Assembly: GCA_900322025.1 (NCBI GenBank)
Contig: ONYJ01000206.1
Location: 1-8,456 of the forward strand
Length of the DNA stretch: 8,456 nt
DNA from: an uncultured Bacteroidales bacterium
GTDB lineage: Bacteria > Bacteroidota > Bacteroidia > Bacteroidales > UBA932
Direction: 5' to 3'
Of this stretch, positions 1 through 6,312 are shown in pieces. The position numbers and the translations under genes are program-made. The notes below the pieces were generated by a model. It did not search any database, had not been told where the DNA came from, and worked only from the letters and a program-made list of their open reading frames with translations. How positions within the stretch are numbered: position 1 is the first letter of the stretch; the number at the start of each line of letters is the position of its first letter.

Positions 1-75
1 CGGATCTCCATTTGGATTTCCATCCTGTACATCAAAGATGTAAACAAAATCAATTCTGTTTCTTAGTTCTGACAT
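1..75 (-). CDS. cas7: Cas7c/Csd2, type I-C Cascade backbone subunit (N-terminal 25 codons only)
   Basis: The reading frame starts at an ATG (73-75) and runs off the left edge. The 25 visible residues begin MSELRNRIDFVYIFDVQDGN and continue with PNGDP. This is the characteristic opening of Csd2/Cas7 of type I-C: a first beta strand of the RRM-like fold, then the DGNPNGDP loop. In the family this protein polymerises along the crRNA spacer to form the Cascade backbone. It lies 20 nt downstream of the cas8c stop, with an A/T-rich leader and no Shine-Dalgarno sequence, as usual in Bacteroidota. Position after cas3-cas5-cas8 is the standard type I-C order. The rest of the gene (about 280 residues in the family) is outside the window, so its integrity cannot be judged. 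Confidence 0.93.
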   Translation of the reverse strand, partial: MSELRNRIDFVYIFDVQDGNPNGDP

Positions 76-95
76 AATTCAATTATTCTAAGTTT

Positions 96-446
96 TTATT
101 CTTCTTTCTTCGTGTAAAACCATTGGGTTTGTTGATAATAGCCTACAAAAAACCTTCCTTGGTCTTGCAGGTCAAGGTGAGCAGGGAAACCATCGGGACT
201 AATCTTATCAACGATTTCCTGTTTCAATTTTTCAAACCAAATTTTCCGCCCCTCATTCAGTTTCTCCAAATGATGATACGATAGATTAAGAATGGTGGAG
301 AAAACAGCGGCAGGAGTAGAACTTGCTGAGTTCATATAACGCTCACGAATAGAGTGTTGATTGTTTGCCTCTTCTTGGATTTTGTCAAGAACAGCAAACA
401 GTCGGCCACAAAGGTAGCCTTGATTAGTGTTTTCTTTGTCTAACAT
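96..446 (-). CDS. cas11c: Putative Cas11c small subunit from an internal start in cas8c
   Basis: Type I-C systems lack a separate small-subunit gene; in the studied Desulfovibrio vulgaris system Cas11c is translated from an internal start within cas8c. Here an in-frame ATG (444-446, Met461 of Cas8c) would give a 116-residue product starting MLDKENTNQGYLCGRLFAVL, close to the length expected for Cas11c and just ahead of the conserved GRLFAVLDKIQEEA helix. The codon is preceded by an A-rich stretch ending AAATAGAAGTA, which fits A/T-rich initiation in Bacteroidota and includes a weak GAAG. In the complex the small subunit lines the belly of Cascade and stabilises the R-loop. That this Met is used here is inference from position and family behaviour; no expression evidence can be had from sequence. 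Confidence 0.5.
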   Translation of the reverse strand: MLDKENTNQGYLCGRLFAVLDKIQEEANNQHSIRERYMNSASSTPAAVFSTILNLSYHHLEKLNEGRKIWFEKLKQEIVDKISPDGFPAHLDLQDQGRFFVGYYQQTQWFYTKKEE

Positions 447-1826
447 TACTTCTATTTTTTTCTGATTATCATTTTGTTGTCTGTTCAAATACGCCTTGAT
501 GATGGCGGCACGAGTGATATTTAAGCTTTGCTCTGCACGAATACGGCGTATGCAACCAGCAAACAAAGTATATGGATAAGGCAAGCTTTGGAAAATACTT
601 TTCACAACTGATTCGGGTAAATTTGGTGTAGCATCTGACGATTTGCCCCCCAATGTAACTGCCGCCAAAATCGAACGAAGCCCCATATAAGGCTTTTTCT
701 CTTTGCGGGTGTCGGCAATTTCCATATCCTCGAAATGGCGAAGAATGCGAGCGGCAAAGTCCTTCAATGGCAGCTCTGACCAATAGGTAACGGCAATTCG
801 TGCCGAATTGGGGGCAAGTCCCAGAATGTAGAATTTGTCGTCAAGCGAAGTTCTTAAACTACCAGAGTAGATGGCATTGAACGTCTTTCTCACTTGTTCT
901 ATATTTCTATTGGGATCATCCTCTTGTTCTGTGAATCCAAACATATTGAGAATGCTTTCTTCTGCTTGTCTTCCTGCTTCATCATCTTTGGATGCCCAAA
1001 AGAGGAATGTGCGGTTGCCGATTATGAACTTATTTCTTGAACCTTTTGAAAGCATACTAAGCAAAGCTGTCGTATATTTAAATTCTGCCTCATCTGAGAC
1101 AGGTGCATTTTGCCCCTGTCTCTTTCCATACGAATCATATCCAGAACTTACTTGAAAAGATACTAGTTTTGCATTGCTTTTACCACCAAGAATAAATGTA
1201 CTATAAGTAGTATTAACAGGTTTCGCCTTTTGTCCTGTAATAAGACAAATCGCCTCTTTGTTTTCGTTAGAAGCAGTATCTATCTTATGTTTAATAACTT
1301 GTTGGTCAGAAGCAGCGAGTGTTGTTTCACCAAAAATTCTAAAAGTCATGTTCTTAGAAAGTGATTTACATAGTCCATCCCAATTAACATCTTGGCTCAT
1401 TTGTTTTACAGTTTCAATACCGTAGGACTGGTAAAACCTGCCTATTGCTCTAACATTTTTATTGTTAGGAAGGGCTTCAGAAAGGCCCTTCACATCCTTA
1501 ACAAAAGCTGAAAAGTTTTTCTTATTGCTCTCCATTTCTTTTTGGAAGTCGAATGGTTTATCTGGCTTATCTGGTTTAACATCTTTCAACCCAAGAACGT
1601 ATGCCCCATTATCTCCTAGGCAATGAGGAACAGGAGCTGAAGTCCTTTCCTCTGGTCTAAATGTTAATAATTGTGTGCCATCAACATCACCCAACTGTTC
1701 AATAGATCTAAAAACACCATTCTCATCAATAACAATAGCATAACAAAAATTTGTCCATGCCATTTGCATTGGAGGCAAGCTATTTACTCGCCGATCATAA
1801 TAATCATATAACGCTTGCAGTATCAT
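96..1826 (-). CDS. cas8c: Cas8c/Csd1, type I-C CRISPR-associated large subunit
   Basis: At 576 residues the protein has the usual Csd1 length. It begins MILQALYDYYDR, the standard family opening. Other conserved blocks are visible: CLITGQ near 194-199, SYGKRQGQNAPVSDEAEF with YTTALL at about 232-256, GYLCGRLFAVLDKIQEEAN at about 470-488, and near the C terminus FPAHLDLQDQGRFFVGYYQQ. In type I-C Cascade this subunit recognises the PAM and holds the non-target strand, and it recruits Cas3. Its ATG overlaps the cas5c stop in an ATGA (1823-1826), suggesting translational coupling. In the family the C-terminal part is also made separately as the small subunit Cas11c; a suitable internal Met lies at residue 461. 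Residues 84-91 (KPDKPDKP) come from a short 9-nt tandem repeat. No frameshift or premature stop is seen. Confidence 0.95.
   Translation of the reverse strand: MILQALYDYYDRRVNSLPPMQMAWTNFCYAIVIDENGVFRSIEQLGDVDGTQLLTFRPEERTSAPVPHCLGDNGAYVLGLKDVKPDKPDKPFDFQKEMESNKKNFSAFVKDVKGLSEALPNNKNVRAIGRFYQSYGIETVKQMSQDVNWDGLCKSLSKNMTFRIFGETTLAASDQQVIKHKIDTASNENKEAICLITGQKAKPVNTTYSTFILGGKSNAKLVSFQVSSGYDSYGKRQGQNAPVSDEAEFKYTTALLSMLSKGSRNKFIIGNRTFLFWASKDDEAGRQAEESILNMFGFTEQEDDPNRNIEQVRKTFNAIYSGSLRTSLDDKFYILGLAPNSARIAVTYWSELPLKDFAARILRHFEDMEIADTRKEKKPYMGLRSILAAVTLGGKSSDATPNLPESVVKSIFQSLPYPYTLFAGCIRRIRAEQSLNITRAAIIKAYLNRQQNDNQKKIEVMLDKENTNQGYLCGRLFAVLDKIQEEANNQHSIRERYMNSASSTPAAVFSTILNLSYHHLEKLNEGRKIWFEKLKQEIVDKISPDGFPAHLDLQDQGRFFVGYYQQTQWFYTKKEE
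1557..1578. repeat. 9-nt tandem repeat, about 2.5 copies, inside cas8c
   Basis: On the plus strand TTTATCTGG and CTTATCTGG stand in tandem, followed by a partial TTTA. On the coding strand they give the residues KPDKPDKP (84-91 of Cas8c). The unit is a multiple of three, so copy-number change would keep the frame and alter a probable surface linker only. Confidence 0.7.
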
Positions 1827-2521
1827 CTCAGTATCTCCTCACTGTTTTTAGGTGGAACATTTATAATGCCATTTTCCATGTATGCCCGATAGAACATTGC
1901 TGGCGGATTCTTCAAATCCTGTTCAAAATCCATATCATAGAGCATTATACCAAGGTCCCGACTCTCGGCAATCGGAGCAACCAATTCATCCTGTTCGGGC
2001 CTTATCAAACGAAATGAAGCCGAAAACTCGCGTGTGCCAAGATAAGGCTGGTTGAAACACTGACCTTTGCTTGCCCTACGCTCGAACATTGCGTTATACT
2101 TGCCCGGATTTTCATCTTTGCGTAGCAAGTCGGCTTCTTCTGCATCGATTTGTACATTTTTGGTTTCTTTCCTTTTCCATAGGGGAATAAAAACTAACTT
2201 AGCCCAAATCCGATAACGGACATCCTCAAGTAATAATGAGTTTTTCTGTTGCCTCTGTTCTTCAATAAAAATAGGATTCTTTGATGCAATAGCGCCAACC
2301 TCGTTCCGCCGAATCGTTGTCCATTTGATAGGATTCAGCACCTCTATTTTAGTCACTTGCCATTGAATAGCCGGCTTCCAAAAGATGGTCTCAAAGATAG
2401 CACGGGCTGCAGAAGGAGTAATTACATCATAACTAACTCGCTCAACTTTCAACTCAGGACGAGTAAAACAAGCCATTGGCCCCCATACCTCTAAGCAAAA
2501 CTCTTTATCTGTGTATTCCAT
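1823..2521 (-). CDS. cas5c: Cas5c (Cas5d), type I-C crRNA-processing RAMP protein
   Basis: A 232-residue protein typical in length for Cas5c. Signature blocks are FCLEVWGPMACFTRPELKVE (8-27), SYDVITPSAARAIFETIFWK (30-49), RRNEV (71-75) and GQCFNQPYLGTREFSASF (153-170), plus a C-terminal AYMENGIINV. In type I-C this protein takes the place of Cas6: it cuts the pre-crRNA at the repeat stem-loop and stays bound to the 5' handle in Cascade. The catalytic residues reported for Bacillus halodurans Cas5d are Tyr46, Lys116 and His117. By motif matching, the corresponding residues here are Phe47, Lys141 and Tyr142, so only the lysine is kept; nearby tyrosines or histidines may substitute. The gene starts 3 nt after the cas3 stop and its TGA overlaps the cas8c ATG by 4 nt. 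Confidence 0.95.
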   Translation of the reverse strand: MEYTDKEFCLEVWGPMACFTRPELKVERVSYDVITPSAARAIFETIFWKPAIQWQVTKIEVLNPIKWTTIRRNEVGAIASKNPIFIEEQRQQKNSLLLEDVRYRIWAKLVFIPLWKRKETKNVQIDAEEADLLRKDENPGKYNAMFERRASKGQCFNQPYLGTREFSASFRLIRPEQDELVAPIAESRDLGIMLYDMDFEQDLKNPPAMFYRAYMENGIINVPPKNSEEILR

Positions 2522-2524
2522 AAT

Positions 2525-4702
2525 TTATATAATATACGTTTCTTCTATCCATTGATTACTTATGGTTAAACCTGTACCGGCTTTATAAAAGTTCGAATCT
2601 TTTACCACATACATATTCTCATAAGGCTCCTCTATGGCTCCAATATCTTGCAACCTTTTGAAATCAGGTTCACGAATACTAACACTATACTTAGCTAACT
2701 TCTTCATCAATGAATAAGACGGGCCATAAGTAATTAGCTGCTCATAGTATATAAGACTATCTCTCCAGTTAATCAATACAGATATTGTTTGGTCGTCTAT
2801 CAGTCGAAACTGATTGGCAGCTTCTTCAAACTCACATTCAGGTTTATAGAGTAGAGACTCCATTTGCTTTTCGTCAAAGTTATCTATGCGCGAATGAAGC
2901 TGCTTAAAATATTTCTTCATTACATCAGGAGCAAACCAATCATGATTTTGTCCCATATTTAAACGAGCATTATTTGTTTGCGTAATAAAACCGCAAGGCA
3001 GAGGATGTTCTTTTCCCAAACTAAAAACAAAAGTCGTGCAGGGCTTCATTTTTCCTTCTCTGTTACAACGGCCTGCAGCTTGTAAGATAGAGTCAAGGCC
3101 AGCTTCTTGACGAAACACAACCGGAAAATCTATATCTATTCCAGCTTCTATCAGCTGGGTTGAAATAACACGAACAGGCTCATCTGTCTTGCTATTTAAA
3201 GTTTCTTTTAATTGCCTTATGACCTCCTCTATGTGAGCAGGGCACATCATTCGTGACAGATGAAGTCGAATACCTTCATCTGGTAATCGGTGAAATAACT
3301 CTTTAGCATCTTTACGAGTATTAACGATACATAACACACGATGGTGATTTGAAAGTTCGCTGGCAATCTCATCATAACTCTGTGAGCCCTCCAAAAATTC
3401 TAACTTAACACGGCGTAATTTATTATGTAATTGAGCATTATCAGGAATGATTTCATTTACGTCTGGTAATGCGTCAAAACTAGCCATCGGGTTAGAGCCT
3501 TCAATTCTTCCACTGAGTATCGGTTGACTGGCAGTAGTAAACAGAATAGATACGCCAAAGACACGTCTCAACGTGTCAAGTGTATGAACAATAGGTTTGT
3601 AGAAGCTCAAAGGAAGCGTCTGTACCTCATCTAAGATTACCACGCTTTTGGTAATGTTATGTAATTTACGACACTCAGATCGTCTGTTACTAAATAATGA
3701 TTCAAAGAATTGAACATTAGTTGTAACAATAATGGGGCAATCCCAATTCTCCGTAGCCAACTGCATACGCTCTCTCATCTCCCTATTCTTAATATTTTCA
3801 GGATTAAAGTTAGAGTGATGTTCCAGCACATTCTTTTCGCCAAATATCTGTTTCAATGTGGCTGCGGTCTGTACGATAATACTAGTATAAGGAATGGCAA
3901 TGATGATACGATGGAGGTTATTATTTACTGCATGACGTAGGGCCCATAGCACGGAAGCCAAGGTCTTACCTCCCCCCGTGGGGACTGTAAGACTGTAGTA
4001 TCCACCTTTACTTTGACTTGCGTTGATACATTGCTCCTGAACATAATTACGGATGCGATTAACCTCGGAATCTGGTGCTTGTGACTTCAACTCTCGTAGA
4101 TATGCCTCCAGCATCTTCAGGAGCTCTGACATAGATGTGCTACTACCACGAAGTTTTGCCTGCCCTGGGTTCATAAAGGCCTCCGTATCCAGACTGTCTG
4201 CATCAACAAGACATGAGAATAGCATGCGGATAATGTGGTGCAAATCATATTTTTCCAAATGTGGCCATTTTGGCAACGAACAATGGAGTGGTTTGCCTAC
4301 CTCTACATCAGCAGGAATTTCACACTTAGTTTCTTCAATATAGTCACAATAGTCATATAGGCCTCTATGGTGTCCCGCTATGGGCTGTGCTATGAGTGGA
4401 GCTATACAAGGGTATTGCCTCTTTGCTATAACTGCTCCAACGTATGCGTGGTGTGGCCCAATCCGAACATTCTTATATGCCTTGTTGTATCCTGTTACAC
4501 CCTGTATATACTTTTGCCAATCCGACTGTTCTTTCCCCTTGTCGTGCAAAAGTCCCATTAGTTGGCCATAAACACCCATACCAAACTCATCTGCAAAAAC
4601 TTGCGCTTTTGCTGCAACTCCCTGTTGATGCTCAGCATTCAACTGAATAACCATATCGTTCTGCCGTATATGGGATATTATATTATCCTCTTGTTGTGCC
4701 AT
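2525..4702 (-). CDS. cas3: Cas3, type I-C HD nuclease-helicase
   Basis: The 725-residue effector is recruited by Cascade after R-loop formation; it nicks the displaced strand and degrades DNA 3' to 5'. The N-terminal HD nuclease shows His25, LLHDKGK with His53-Asp54, GPHH (82-85), AGHH (109-112) and LVDAD (165-169), all metal-binding positions intact. The SF2 helicase shows Walker A TVPTGGGKT (239-247), motif II DEVQ (358-361), motif III TAS (390-392), motif V STQLIEAGIDIDF (514-526) and motif VI QAAGRCNREG (541-550). The protein therefore looks active. An ATG further upstream (4714-4716) is out of frame, and a TAG seven codons or less before the chosen ATG blocks extension, so the start is well fixed. 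It is the first gene of the cas operon, behind a promoter-like region at 4755-4790, and its stop lies 3 nt before cas5c. Confidence 0.96.
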   Translation of the reverse strand: MAQQEDNIISHIRQNDMVIQLNAEHQQGVAAKAQVFADEFGMGVYGQLMGLLHDKGKEQSDWQKYIQGVTGYNKAYKNVRIGPHHAYVGAVIAKRQYPCIAPLIAQPIAGHHRGLYDYCDYIEETKCEIPADVEVGKPLHCSLPKWPHLEKYDLHHIIRMLFSCLVDADSLDTEAFMNPGQAKLRGSSTSMSELLKMLEAYLRELKSQAPDSEVNRIRNYVQEQCINASQSKGGYYSLTVPTGGGKTLASVLWALRHAVNNNLHRIIIAIPYTSIIVQTAATLKQIFGEKNVLEHHSNFNPENIKNREMRERMQLATENWDCPIIVTTNVQFFESLFSNRRSECRKLHNITKSVVILDEVQTLPLSFYKPIVHTLDTLRRVFGVSILFTTASQPILSGRIEGSNPMASFDALPDVNEIIPDNAQLHNKLRRVKLEFLEGSQSYDEIASELSNHHRVLCIVNTRKDAKELFHRLPDEGIRLHLSRMMCPAHIEEVIRQLKETLNSKTDEPVRVISTQLIEAGIDIDFPVVFRQEAGLDSILQAAGRCNREGKMKPCTTFVFSLGKEHPLPCGFITQTNNARLNMGQNHDWFAPDVMKKYFKQLHSRIDNFDEKQMESLLYKPECEFEEAANQFRLIDDQTISVLINWRDSLIYYEQLITYGPSYSLMKKLAKYSVSIREPDFKRLQDIGAIEEPYENMYVVKDSNFYKAGTGLTISNQWIEETYII

Positions 4703-4754
4703 ATAACTCTATATCCATGTCTATTCTGTTTTTAGCACTCTACAATTCAAAATG

Positions 4755-4762
4755 CAAAGCTA
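4755..4762 (-). promoter_or_regulatory. Candidate -7 element of the cas3 operon promoter
   Basis: The minus strand reads TAGCTTTG here, a full match to the Bacteroidota primary sigma consensus TAnnTTTG. It would place the transcript start near 4750 and give a leader of about 45-50 nt before the cas3 ATG. The -33 element is not clean: ATTG motifs lie 14 and 24 nt upstream instead of the usual 19-21. Both belong to an inverted repeat, so the promoter may be weak or activator-dependent. Confidence 0.5.
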
Positions 4763-4772
4763 TCGCGGTTTT

Positions 4773-4789
4773 TTGACAATTTATGTCAA
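4773..4789. promoter_or_regulatory. Operator-like palindrome TTGACA-N5-TGTCAA upstream of cas3
   Basis: Two perfect 6-bp inverted arms are separated by ATTTA (plus strand). The palindrome sits 10 nt upstream of the TAGCTTTG element and covers the place where a -33 element would lie, a position suited to a dimeric repressor or an activator. The short arms and AT-rich spacer do not make a strong RNA hairpin, so a DNA-binding site is more likely than a terminator. No regulator gene is visible in the window, and the protein that would bind is unknown. Confidence 0.45.
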
Positions 4790-4796
4790 TAGCTAA

Positions 4797-4829
4797 TTTC
4801 AGTGAAAAATATTTTACTTACATCTGAAA
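4797..4829. repeat. Inverted repeat TTTCAG-N21-CTGAAA in the cas3 upstream region
   Basis: Six-base arms at 4797-4802 and 4824-4829 flank an AT-rich spacer that itself holds the palindrome AAAATATTTT (4806-4815). On the minus strand it lies between the end of the small ORF and the cas3 promoter. It could be an AT-rich protein-binding or bend site, or a weak stem, but six-base arms in AT-rich DNA can arise by chance. Confidence 0.25.
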
Positions 4830-4890
4830 TAAAGGTCTTTAATGTCCAAACAAAGCTTTATAAACTTGAACATCTAAGCATTCTGCACTA

Positions 4891-5019
4891 TTAAACCCTT
4901 ATCTGTGCCCAATTCTCCTGCCCTATGAAGTTGTTATTCTTTTCAATGTAATCTTTCCAGCAAGGCGCCACTCTAGTATGTAAGTCTGGTTTTGTCTTTC
5001 GTTTCCACAAATCTAACAT
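4891..5019 (-). CDS. Possible small ORF, 42 residues, unknown
   Basis: An ATG at 5017-5019 opens a frame of 42 codons ending in TAA at 4891-4893. The product starts MLDLWKRKTKPDLHTRV and ends with ENWAQIRV; it is basic and tryptophan-containing, with no signal peptide or membrane segment. The frame is open upstream of the ATG for 17 further codons, overlapping the end of the HIRAN gene in another frame, before a TAA. It begins 37 nt after the HIRAN stop on the same strand, so it could be the last gene of that operon. It may instead be the decayed end of a longer gene, or chance. No family is recognised. Confidence 0.3.
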   Translation of the reverse strand: MLDLWKRKTKPDLHTRVAPCWKDYIEKNNNFIGQENWAQIRV

Positions 5020-5056
5020 TGAACTTTCTGCCTTAAAGATAATAAAACTCAACAGC

Positions 5057-5449
5057 TTAATCAAGCATAAAAATGTTTACATCTATTCTTGACCAATCTG
5101 GATTTGATGTGTCTTTACCTACAATTTTACAAGTAAACATTTTACCAGAATCCATCAGGCGTGCAAGTATCACATTATATCTTCTGTGCACCCACCCTAT
5201 TCTTACATCTCTATAATAAATCCCGATAGCATTTTCATCTACTTCATTTTCGGGATGTCGGCGAAGGCTCAAAAGAACACCAGGCTCCAAATCTCCTAAT
5301 ACCTTGTTGAGTTCCGTGGCAAATGCTGTGCCTGCAACAAAATCATTGAGAAGGAATATCTCCTTCTTGAATGGAATTATATCGGACACATCTTTTCCAC
5401 TAAAAAGAGCTATAAGTTCTGGCGGAATCTGTATTAAGTCTTTTGACAT
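5057..5449 (-). CDS. Stand-alone HIRAN-domain protein
   Basis: A 130-residue protein whose residues from about 31 to 127 fit the HIRAN domain: a first strand leading into FVAGTAF (37-43), LEPGVLLSLRRHPEN (54-68), the hallmark VDENAIGIYY (70-79), and IGWVHRRYNVILARLMDSG (84-102) before the last strands. In eukaryotic HLTF/Rad5 helicases HIRAN binds 3' single-stranded DNA ends; stand-alone bacterial versions are thought to act on DNA but are poorly characterised. The first 30 residues are a short extension of unknown role. The ATG (5447-5449) lies inside the end of the J-domain gene, with a 16-nt overlap in a different frame, which suggests coupled translation and a joint function. No signal peptide is seen, so a cytoplasmic location is expected. 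The domain call is firm; the cellular role is not known. Confidence 0.82.
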   Translation of the reverse strand: MSKDLIQIPPELIALFSGKDVSDIIPFKKEIFLLNDFVAGTAFATELNKVLGDLEPGVLLSLRRHPENEVDENAIGIYYRDVRIGWVHRRYNVILARLMDSGKMFTCKIVGKDTSNPDWSRIDVNIFMLD

Positions 5450-6279
5450 GTTCTCAAGATATTTAGATAATTATTCAATTCCTCGATTCTCTTCTTTGCA
5501 ACTGCTATTTTTCCTTTAAGTTCTATTCTCCGCTTCTTTATCCAGTCTTTATCGTTTAACTTATCTCGATAAATGAAAGGGAATTGAGTGTTGAGAAATG
5601 CTATTCTATTCTCAAAATCTTTGATACTCTTCTTGAGTTTTGCTATCTGAGCTATCAATTCTATTTCCGAAAGTTCCGCTACATTATCGCAACAGTCTTC
5701 TGAATCATCTATAATGTTACCGTCTTTAAGTTCCATAAATATCTGCCTGAGAGCATTAAGATCATTGTTCCGATAAGCATCAGTTGCCTTAATAAATAAT
5801 TGCTTTCCTTTCTTTGACACATGTGGATTTATATCGGGATGTAAAGCCTTGGCAATCTTACGGTAAAGGTCTTTGAGTTCATCACTCTCTTTAGCATTAC
5901 AAGAAGATTTGGCAGGTTCGACAGACTTCTTAGCGGTCTCAAGTGCAAGTCTTTTCTCCTCTATTATTGCCTGATATTTTACCTTTTCTGCTTGTACCGC
6001 TTTATGTATCGCTATTTCATCGGCAAGTTTGCCTAAGTTAATCGCTAATTGTCTCAGGCTTATCTCTAAATTGATAATGGCGATTTGAAGCTCAAGCATA
6101 CTCCAATTAAGTTCCAATGAGCCTAAACCCGTTTCGTAAATGTATATAAATGAAAGAGTAGGTTCTTCCTCATTCATCATATACTCCAACTGGAGAAAGA
6201 GTTCAGACGACTTACACTTTAACGCCTCTAACTCTTTTAGCAGTTCTTCTCTTCCTAAATATAAAGCAATATCTTTCAC
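5434..6279 (-). CDS. Coiled-coil protein with an internal J domain
   Basis: A 281-residue protein with a short J domain at about 133-183: ESDELKDLYRKIAKALHPDI carries the HPD motif (147-149) that stimulates the ATPase of DnaK/Hsp70, followed by a helix ending LRQIFMEL. Unlike DnaJ or CbpA the J domain is not N-terminal; charged, probably coiled-coil helices lie on both sides (about 57-118 and 203-275). No G/F region, zinc finger or CTD is present, so it is more likely a dedicated adaptor that brings Hsp70 to a specific client than a general chaperone. The start is GTG (6277-6279); no ATG lies between it and the preceding gene's stop, and that stop (TAG, 6313-6315) is in the same frame. The 3' end overlaps the HIRAN gene by 16 nt. 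Similar J/coiled-coil proteins are known in Bacteroidota, but I do not know a function. Confidence 0.82.
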   Translation of the reverse strand: MKDIALYLGREELLKELEALKCKSSELFLQLEYMMNEEEPTLSFIYIYETGLGSLELNWSMLELQIAIINLEISLRQLAINLGKLADEIAIHKAVQAEKVKYQAIIEEKRLALETAKKSVEPAKSSCNAKESDELKDLYRKIAKALHPDINPHVSKKGKQLFIKATDAYRNNDLNALRQIFMELKDGNIIDDSEDCCDNVAELSEIELIAQIAKLKKSIKDFENRIAFLNTQFPFIYRDKLNDKDWIKKRRIELKGKIAVAKKRIEELNNYLNILRTCQKT

Positions 6280-6312
6280 GAACCTTAGATATCCAACTCT
6301 ATAACAGACAAA

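Larger units (their letters stand above)
4703..5056. other. Intergenic region between the HIRAN gene and cas3
   Basis: About 350 nt lie between the HIRAN gene stop and the cas3 start. From right to left they contain a possible 42-codon ORF (4891-5019), an AT-rich stretch with an inverted repeat (4797-4829), the TTGACA/TGTCAA palindrome (4773-4789) and the TAGCTTTG element (4755-4762). No CRISPR repeat, tRNA or transposon end was recognised. No strong GC-rich hairpin followed by a T-run was found for the upstream operon, so termination before cas3 is not explained by an obvious intrinsic terminator. Confidence 0.7.

Noticed and set aside
871..1155. Plus-strand open frame of 94 codons within cas8c
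   Set aside because: It lies wholly opposite a well-supported conserved gene, has low-complexity Ser/Leu-rich composition and resembles no family; it is an antisense shadow.
4053..4650. Several plus-strand open frames opposite the start of cas3
   Set aside because: All oppose the conserved HD domain of cas3, overlap each other in different frames and show no recognisable motif.
4773..4789. FNR/CRP-type site
   Set aside because: The FNR consensus is TTGAT-N4-ATCAA; here the arms are TTGACA/TGTCAA with a 5-nt spacer, so assigning that regulator is not justified.
4773..4789. TTGACA as a sigma-70 -35 box
   Set aside because: With a 17-nt spacer the -10 hexamer would read GCGATA, a poor match, and this organism appears to use the Bacteroidota promoter type.
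4703..5056. CRISPR array or leader in the gap upstream of cas3
   Set aside because: No direct repeats of 28-36 nt with regular spacing are present; the array in type I-C is normally at the cas2 end, outside the window.
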